The notes below the pieces were generated by a model, which was not told the origin of the DNA, searched no databases, and saw nothing but the letters and a program-made list of their open reading frames with translations. From Desulfovibrio sp. (GTDB lineage Bacteria; Desulfobacterota; Desulfovibrionia; Desulfovibrionales; Desulfovibrionaceae), in contig JAIWOE010000226.1 in assembly GCA_020217165.1 (NCBI GenBank), positions 1 to 5,633 on the forward strand: DNA of 5,633 nt, in the 5' to 3' direction. Shown piece after piece: positions 1 through 3,487 of the stretch (positions within the stretch are counted from its first letter, which is position 1; every line of letters starts with the position of its first letter). The translations under genes were made by a program, and so were the position numbers.

Positions 1-2
1 TG

Positions 3-440
3 CGCGCCGCCGTGGGTGTGCGGCCCAACACCATGGTCATTGGCCCCAAGGTGCTGGCTGCCCTGAAGACGCATCCCCTGATCCTGGACCGCATCAAGTA
101 CACCGGCCGGGACGTGCCCACCCTGGAGCTGCTGGCCAGCCTGTTCGGGGTGGACACGGTGGCCTCGGGGGACGCGGTGCAGGAAGACGCCGCGGGCGCG
201 ATTGCGGACCTGTGGGGCGGGGACGCCGTGCTGGCCTACACGGCCATTGCCGGCCTGGCCGGCAGTGCCAGCATGGGCACGCCGTCCTACGGCTACACCT
301 ACCGCCTGCGCAACTATCCCGTGGTGGAGCGGCCGTATTACGACGCCGACCTGCGCAGCTGGAAGTACCCGACCTTTGACGCCGTGGCCCCGGTGCTGGC
401 CGGCGCAGATGCGGGCTTCCTCTTCAAGGATGCGGCGTAA
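3..440 (+). CDS. Phage major capsid protein, C-terminal part (5' end outside window)
   Basis: The reading frame is open from the left edge to TAA at 438-440, giving 145 visible residues, so this is the C-terminal part of a longer protein. The visible part has features common in HK97-fold phage coat proteins: a PNTMVIGP strand, a helix with HPLILDRIKYT, an LASLFGVD segment, a DLWGGDAVLAYT strand and a late segment with tyrosines and SWKYPTFD. The product would be the coat subunit of the icosahedral head. Its place directly before the connector and neck genes is the canonical head-to-tail order. The stop overlaps the next start (TAATG), consistent with translational coupling. A GTG at 12 and an ATG at 33 are internal codons, not starts, because the frame is open before them. 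I am fairly sure of the capsid call from motifs plus position; the exact coat family cannot be named from this fragment. Confidence 0.8.
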   Translation, partial: RAAVGVRPNTMVIGPKVLAALKTHPLILDRIKYTGRDVPTLELLASLFGVDTVASGDAVQEDAAGAIADLWGGDAVLAYTAIAGLAGSASMGTPSYGYTYRLRNYPVVERPYYDADLRSWKYPTFDAVAPVLAGADAGFLFKDAA

Positions 441-886
441 TGTACTGCACCGTGCCCGAGGTGCTGGTCCTCTTGCCCGAGGCCGAAGTGCTGCAGCTGG
501 CCGATGACGCCCTGACGGGGGATCTGGAATCCCCTGCGGTGCAGGCCGTGCTCACGGAATGCATCGAGCAGGCCGGCCGGGAGATCGACGCCTTTGTGCA
601 GGCCGTGCGGCCCGTGCCCCTCACTCCCGTGCCCGGCCTCATCGCCAACATCGCGGCCAAGCTGGCCGCGCACAACCTCTGGCTGCGCCGGCCCGGCGTG
701 AACGAACCTGAGCCCTGGCAGCGGGAAAGCGCCCGCTGCCGGCGGCTCCTGGAGCAGATTGCCCTGGGCAGGCTGGCCCTGGGCGCGCCCTCGGGAGCCG
801 CGCCAGGCACGGAGCCGGCCACGGCCAATGCGCCGGCTTTTGTGCAGGGCCAATCCGTCATGGACACGTACACGGGGGGCTGGTGA
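440..886 (+). CDS. Head-tail connector, DUF1320 / Mu gp36-like
   Basis: This 148-residue protein fits the DUF1320 family, named after Mu gp36. The family works in the neck, where it is thought to act as an adaptor on the portal side of the head-tail joint. Seen in the sequence: a short N-terminal segment (CTVPEVLVLLPE), an acidic helix containing ECIEQAGREIDAFVQAV at about residues 41-57, a proline-rich turn (PLTPVPG) and a helix with IAAKLAAHNLWLRRPG. A basic helix ending in LEQIALGRLALG follows at about residues 95-114. The last 30 residues are Ala/Pro/Thr-rich and probably flexible. AAGGA at 426-430 lies 9 nt before the ATG, inside the end of the capsid gene, and supports this start. The stop TGA at 884-886 shares its A with the next ATG. 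The family call rests on the helix pattern and the gene's place after the capsid gene; I have not searched it. Confidence 0.78.
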   Translation: MYCTVPEVLVLLPEAEVLQLADDALTGDLESPAVQAVLTECIEQAGREIDAFVQAVRPVPLTPVPGLIANIAAKLAAHNLWLRRPGVNEPEPWQRESARCRRLLEQIALGRLALGAPSGAAPGTEPATANAPAFVQGQSVMDTYTGGW

Positions 887-1428
887 TGGCCGGCATCTCC
901 TACACCGTCAACGACGCCGCGATCAAGGAAGCCCTGCAGGCCCTCAGGCACAAGGCCGGGAACCTGCGGCCGGCCCTGCGCAGCATTGGCGAGATCATCA
1001 TCAACCAGACCGACGACGCCTTTGCATCCGGCGTCAGCCCGGCCGGGGAGCCCTGGAAGCCGTCGGGCCGGGTGCGCACATTCGGCGGGCAGACGTTGGT
1101 CAACACCGCCCGCCTGCGCAATGCCATCACCAAAGAGGTGGGCGGCGACGAGGTGCAGGTGGGCACCAGCGTGGCCTATGCGGCCATCCATCAGCTGGGC
1201 GGATACATCAAGCAGAAGAGCCGGACGCAGACCAACGCCCATGATGCCAGGGGCCGCTTCCTGAGCCGGGCCAGGGAGCGCCGCCGCAAGAAGCCCGTGG
1301 TCATCAGCACGGCCGTCATCGGCGCGCGGACCATCCGCATGCCGGCCCGGCCCTTTTTGCCCGATGACACCAGCGTGAACCGCGACGCCATCCTGGCCAC
1401 CATCGCCAGGCACCTGGAGCTGTTCTGA
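886..1428 (+). CDS. Virion morphogenesis / tail completion protein, gpG/gpS-like (Phage_tail_S family)
   Basis: This 180-residue protein carries the hallmark pattern of the Mu gpG / P2 gpS family: F..G.SPAGEPWKPS at residues 46-60, TARLRNAI at 74-81, VQVGTSVAYAAIHQLGG at 90-106 and a closing MPARPFL at 152-158. Family members act late in assembly, on tail completion or head-tail joining. Between the IHQLGG and PARPFL motifs lies a strongly basic stretch (about 109-136, including RERRRKK) that looks like a disordered insertion; basic inserts at this place are common in the family. The ATG at 886 overlaps the previous stop (TGATG). A GTG at 883 in the same frame could also start translation, but the ATG is the usual coupled start and has a G-rich run (874-879) 6 nt upstream. 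The stop overlaps the next ATG. Confidence 0.85.
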   Translation: MAGISYTVNDAAIKEALQALRHKAGNLRPALRSIGEIIINQTDDAFASGVSPAGEPWKPSGRVRTFGGQTLVNTARLRNAITKEVGGDEVQVGTSVAYAAIHQLGGYIKQKSRTQTNAHDARGRFLSRARERRRKKPVVISTAVIGARTIRMPARPFLPDDTSVNRDAILATIARHLELF

Positions 1429-1883
1429 TGCCTGCCCGCCCCGCCCGAACCGACGTGGAAGACGCCATCCTGGACCTGCTGCGCGCCGGGCTGCCCGCCC
1501 TGAAGCAGCTGGGCAGCCTGCCCCTGGGCCTGCACGACCGGGCCGCCCTGGACGTGCGGGACAGCGCCGTGTGGGTCTACTACGCCGGCGGGGAGCCCCT
1601 GGACGGCGCGGGTGACAACGAGTCCCTCTCCGGCCATCTGCAGCAGGAACAGTGGACCTTTGCCGTGCTCTGCCTGGCCAAGCGCTACCGCGGGGCCAGG
1701 GACGGCGCAGGCGCGGCGTGCGAGCTGCTGGAGGCCGTGGTGGGCATCCTGGCCGGGGCTTCGCCCTGTGACCTGCCCTTGTCCAAAGGCCCGGACCGCC
1801 TCTTGCCCCTGCCCGAGGGCTGCGGCGTGGTGGGCTACGAAATCCTCTTCACCTGCGACACCATCATGCAGCGCCTGGAATAG
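1428..1883 (+). CDS. Putative tail terminator, Mu gp37-like (DUF1834)
   Basis: This 151-residue protein matches the general build of the gp37/DUF1834 family. An N-terminal helix (VEDAILDLLRAGLPALKQLGSL) is followed by alternating strands, including VWVYYAGGE at about 44-52 and EQWTFAVLCLAKRYRG. A long Ala-rich helix (CELLEAVVGILAG) comes next, and a final strand GVVGYEILFTCDT ends the fold. Proteins in this place commonly cap the growing tail tube and join it to the neck; that role is inferred from gene order. GGAG at 1416-1419 lies 8 nt before the ATG, which shares its A with the previous stop. After TAG at 1881-1883 there is the first true intergenic gap, 23 nt. The C-terminal GYEI.FT strand resembles the end of DUF1834 and gpU-like folds. 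A gpU-type minor tail protein is the main alternative. Confidence 0.7.
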   Translation: MPARPARTDVEDAILDLLRAGLPALKQLGSLPLGLHDRAALDVRDSAVWVYYAGGEPLDGAGDNESLSGHLQQEQWTFAVLCLAKRYRGARDGAGAACELLEAVVGILAGASPCDLPLSKGPDRLLPLPEGCGVVGYEILFTCDTIMQRLE

Positions 1884-1892
1884 CCGGCGCGC

Positions 1893-1898
1893 AAGGAG
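1893..1898 (+). promoter_or_regulatory. Strong Shine-Dalgarno (AAGGAG) of the tail tube gene
   Basis: AAGGAG lies 8 nt before the ATG at 1907, in a short non-coding gap. It is the best ribosome binding site in the window, as expected for the tail tube gene, whose product is needed in many copies per virion. Confidence 0.8.
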
Positions 1899-1906
1899 CA
1901 TCCCCC

Positions 1907-2566
1907 ATGGCAGTCAAACCCATCAAATGGTCCCACGTGCCCGTGCGCCTGCCCCCCGTGGCCGCCGGCTCCCCCGTGGCCCTGACCGGCGTCACCAACG
2001 CCAGCGAGGCCGTCTGCAGCAAGACGGCCCACGGCTTCGTGGTGGGCGATTATCTCTGGCTCACCGTGGACGCCGGCATGTGGCAGCTGCACAACCGCAT
2101 CGCCCGCGTCAAGGCCGCCACCGCCGACACCTTTACCCTGGAAAACCTGAACACCACCCTCTTTGACCCCGACGTGGAAGACAAGACCTTTGCCCGCAAG
2201 GTGACCTTTGACCACAGCCTGGCCACGGCCACCACCGTCTCCACCAGCGGCGGCGAGCCCGAGGACATCGATACCACCGTTACCCACGCCGACCTCCGCA
2301 CCACCATGCCCGGCCTGCCCAGCGCGGCGAGCTATCAGTTCGACAGCATCTGGGACCCGGCCAACGAGGCCCTCAAGGCCTTCCAGGCCGCGGCGGACGC
2401 CCAGGACATGCGGGCCTTTCAGTTCCAGTTCGGCAGCTCCGGCCGCACGATGGTAGTTGCCGGCTACCCCTGGACCAACCTCTTGCCCAGCGGCTCGGCC
2501 CAGGCCCTGGTCACCACCCGCCTGGGCATCAACCTCGCCGCCCGCGCCTCGTTCTATACGACGTAG
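1907..2566 (+). CDS. Tail tube protein (non-contractile tail type)
   Basis: This 219-residue protein fits the tail tube family of siphoviruses. It begins MAVKPIKWSHV. Residues about 23-75 contain HGFVVGDYLWLT, a W..LHNR turn and TADTFTLENLNTT, the small beta module often carried by phage structural proteins. Next comes a TTVSTSGGEPEDIDTTVTHADLR segment; the S.GE.E.IDTT pattern is typical of tube proteins. The rest (AYQF-like strand, WDPANEALKAFQAA helix, AFQFQFGSSGRTMVVAGY strands) fits the sandwich whose hexameric rings stack into the tube. The gene follows the putative terminator and precedes the chaperone pair and tape measure gene, the standard order. No sheath gene precedes it, which argues against a contractile tail. 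The gene ends at TAG and is followed by a hairpin repeat. Confidence 0.82.
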   Translation: MAVKPIKWSHVPVRLPPVAAGSPVALTGVTNASEAVCSKTAHGFVVGDYLWLTVDAGMWQLHNRIARVKAATADTFTLENLNTTLFDPDVEDKTFARKVTFDHSLATATTVSTSGGEPEDIDTTVTHADLRTTMPGLPSAASYQFDSIWDPANEALKAFQAAADAQDMRAFQFQFGSSGRTMVVAGYPWTNLLPSGSAQALVTTRLGINLAARASFYTT

Positions 2567-2575
2567 GAGAAGGAC

Positions 2576-2640
2576 GCTTGGGGGAAACCTTTCTGGAAGA
2601 AAGGTTTCCCCCAACACCCCCTTCCAAAGACTTTTACCAA
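2576..2640. repeat. Intergenic hairpin repeat (perfect 17-bp stem, 3-nt loop) with conserved-looking tail
   Basis: Arms 2578-2594 and 2598-2614 are perfect reverse complements (17 of 17), with a 3-nt loop GGA. The stem starts TTGGGGGAAACC and is followed by CACCCCCTTCCAAAGACTTTT. No U-run follows directly on either strand, so it is not a classical intrinsic terminator. An alternative pairing exists: GGAAG (2595-2599) can pair with CTTCC (2621-2625). The design (G5A3C2 stem plus CCCCCTTCCAAAG tail) matches my memory of an intergenic repeat common in Desulfovibrio-type genomes. That family assignment is recollection, not a search. The only 86-nt gene gap between tube and chaperone is almost filled by it. 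Confidence 0.8.
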
Positions 2641-2646
2641 GGGTGA
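2639..2646 (+). promoter_or_regulatory. Ribosome binding site deciding the chaperone start (AAGGGTGA)
   Basis: AAGGGTGA ends 6 nt before the ATG at 2653 and directly abuts the ATG at 2647. A normal spacing therefore favours 2653. The site lies at the outer edge of the hairpin repeat. Confidence 0.55.
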
Positions 2647-2652
2647 ATGGAT

Positions 2653-2964
2653 ATGCTTAAATTGACTCCCGATCCGCAGTTCAAGGCCAAGGTGGCCATC
2701 ACCGTGCCTGGCCAGGACGCCCCGGCCAGGATCACCGTCACCTACAAGTACATGACCAGGTCCCAGGCCGAGGCCTGGGGCCGCGGCCTTGAGGGCAAGT
2801 CCGACGCCGACGCCCTGGCGGACGTGGTCCTGGGCTGGGAAGGCGTGGACGCGCCCTACAGCCGCGAGTCCCTGGACCAGCTGCTGGACGCCTACCCCGC
2901 CGCAGGCCTGGAACTGCTGGTGGCCTTTCGCAAAAACCTGCTGGAGAGCCGGCAAAAAAACTGA
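2653..2964 (+). CDS. Tail assembly chaperone (lambda gpG analogue)
   Basis: This small protein (103 residues from 2653, 105 from 2647) looks like a tail assembly chaperone. It has an N-terminal beta part (LKLTPDPQFKAKVAITVPG, ARITVTYKYMTR), then helices with ALADVVLGWEGVDAPYSRESLDQLLDAYPAAGLELLVAFRKNLLE. The GWEGVD.PYS...L..LLDAYP pattern is typical of these chaperones. They bind the tape measure protein in the cytoplasm and are absent from the finished virion. ATG 2653 is chosen because AAGGGTGA lies 6 nt before it; ATG 2647 is possible but has no spacing to that site. The gene ends in a run of seven A followed by C and TGA, a slippery site that lets part of the ribosomes continue in the -1 frame. 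Position between tube and tape measure genes supports the call. Confidence 0.8.
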   Translation: MLKLTPDPQFKAKVAITVPGQDAPARITVTYKYMTRSQAEAWGRGLEGKSDADALADVVLGWEGVDAPYSRESLDQLLDAYPAAGLELLVAFRKNLLESRQKN

Positions 2965-3305
2965 GGGCCGCCGCCCGCGCCCTCATGGCCGGGGGGGGCG
3001 GCGGCGGTGATCCCGAGAAGATGGCCCAACAGGCCGCGGCCATGGGCTTGCCCGTGGAACTGCTGGAACTGGCCGAAGGGTATGCGGACGTGGAGGTCTA
3101 CCCGGACAACTGGCCGGCGCTCCACCTCTTCCGGGACCTGGCCACGCAATGGCGGGTGGGCATGGGCGGGGCCACGGGCCTGGATTACGCGGCCCTGCCG
3201 GCGGTCATGGACCTGCGCGGCGTGCCCCAGGCCGAACGGGCGGAGCTCTTCGACTGCCTGCAGGTGCTGGAGGCCGAGGCCCTCGCCGCCTGGCGGGAGG
3301 AGTGA
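2653..3305 (+). CDS. Frameshifted tail assembly protein (lambda gpGT analogue), -1 fusion
   Basis: A -1 slip on A AAA AAC (2955-2961) makes the next codon start at 2961 (CTG). Reading then continues without a stop to TGA at 3303-3305. The fusion is the chaperone plus 114 residues, about 217 residues in total from the 2653 start (219 from 2647). In lambda the equivalent G/GT pair must be made in a fixed ratio; the T part recruits tail tube subunits to the chaperone-coated tape measure protein. Support here: canonical heptamer in the right phase, a GC-rich stem-loop at the right spacing downstream, no ribosome binding site before the downstream frame's ATG at 2985, and conserved gene order. This entry should be read as one joined coding region, 2653-2961 plus 2961-3305. 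The slip efficiency cannot be read from sequence. Confidence 0.78.
2955..2961 (+). promoter_or_regulatory. Slippery heptamer A AAA AAC for -1 ribosomal frameshifting
   Basis: In the chaperone frame the codons are CAA AAA AAC TGA, so the heptamer has the exact X XXY YYZ phase, with the stop codon immediately after. After a slip both tRNAs re-pair with AAA. GGAG at 2943-2946, 8 nt upstream, could act as an internal Shine-Dalgarno-like stimulator, as known for dnaX. Confidence 0.82.
2961..3305 (+). CDS. -1 frame extension of the chaperone, DUF1799-like (lambda T-like part)
   Basis: This is the part of the fusion made only after frameshifting. It begins LRAARALMAGGGGGGDPEK, a glycine-rich linker. 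A helix with MGLPVELLELAEG follows, then EVYPDNWPALHLFRDLATQWRVGMGG, ATGLDYAALPAVMDLRGV and an acidic C-terminal helix ending LAAWREE. The W..F..L.TQWR.G.GG..GLDY..L..VM...G pattern is that of DUF1799, a small phage family found just before tape measure genes. An ATG at 2985 would give a free 106-residue protein, and gene finders may call 2985-3305. However, the bases before it (CCGCCCGCGCCCTC) contain no ribosome binding site and lie within the stem-loop. Separate translation is therefore less likely than the fusion. Confidence 0.75.
   Translation: MRAAARALMAGGGGGGDPEKMAQQAAAMGLPVELLELAEGYADVEVYPDNWPALHLFRDLATQWRVGMGGATGLDYAALPAVMDLRGVPQAERAELFDCLQVLEAEALAAWREE
2967..3005 (+). promoter_or_regulatory. 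GC-only stem-loop stimulating the frameshift
   Basis: Arms 2967-2976 (GCCGCCGCCC) and 2996-3005 (GGGCGGCGGC) form a perfect 10-bp stem made only of G-C pairs. The loop is 19 nt and can pair further inside (CCC with the G run). The stem starts 5 nt after the slippery heptamer, a suitable distance for pausing a ribosome with AAA AAC in its two sites. The same G run encodes a poly-glycine linker (GGGGGG) in the -1 frame. Confidence 0.7.
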
Positions 3306-3340
3306 GGGCGTAACGGACGGGGCGGGCGGTGGGAATGGCG

Positions 3341-3487
3341 TCAGACCACACCGTTGACGACACAGACGGCCACGAGCAACGGCAGGGCCAGAAAGATCCA
3401 GGCCCCCAGGGCCTGACAGAGCAGCCCCGCGGCCACAAAGGCCCCGGCAAAGGCCAGGAACGCAAAGCAGAGGCGGAAAAGCAGCAT
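3341..3487 (-). CDS. Possible 48-residue two-helix membrane peptide, antisense to the operon
   Basis: On the - strand an ATG at 3487-3485 opens a 48-residue frame ending at TGA (3343-3341). The product is almost wholly hydrophobic: MLLFRLCFAFLAFAGAF, then AGLLCQALGAW, then IFLALPLLVAVCVV, a likely two-segment membrane hairpin. AGGA (complement of 3495-3498) lies 7 nt before the start, a good ribosome binding site. By hand count 40 of 48 third positions are G or C, close to the neighbouring genes. Against it: it opposes the operon, I see no convincing - strand promoter, and the + strand holds a competing frame (3335-3502, 55 residues, hydrophilic, no well-spaced binding site) with 38 of 55 G/C third positions. 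Function unknown; I do not recognise a family. It is the best explanation I have for the 180-nt gap between 3305 and 3486. Confidence 0.4.
   Translation of the reverse strand: MLLFRLCFAFLAFAGAFVAAGLLCQALGAWIFLALPLLVAVCVVNGVV

Noticed and set aside
424..1413. Long open frame of 329 codons on the - strand
   Set aside because: It runs antisense to three phage genes with clear family motifs and tight stop-start overlaps. Long antisense frames are expected in DNA of this GC content. The product is Gly/Ala/Arg/His-rich without recognisable motifs.
2578..2614. Hairpin as an intrinsic transcription terminator
   Set aside because: The stem is strong, but CACCCCC follows instead of a T run, and the other strand has none either. 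The downstream chaperone and tape measure genes have no visible promoter of their own and need read-through.
1835..2617. Open frame of 260 codons on the - strand opposite the tail tube gene
   Set aside because: Gly/Val/His-rich shadow of the tube gene, with no family motif and no supported start; the start would fall within the hairpin repeat.
2985..3305. Independent start of the DUF1799-like protein at ATG 2985
   Set aside because: No ribosome binding site, the ATG is inside the loop of the frameshift stem-loop, and the frame is open without interruption back to the slippery site.
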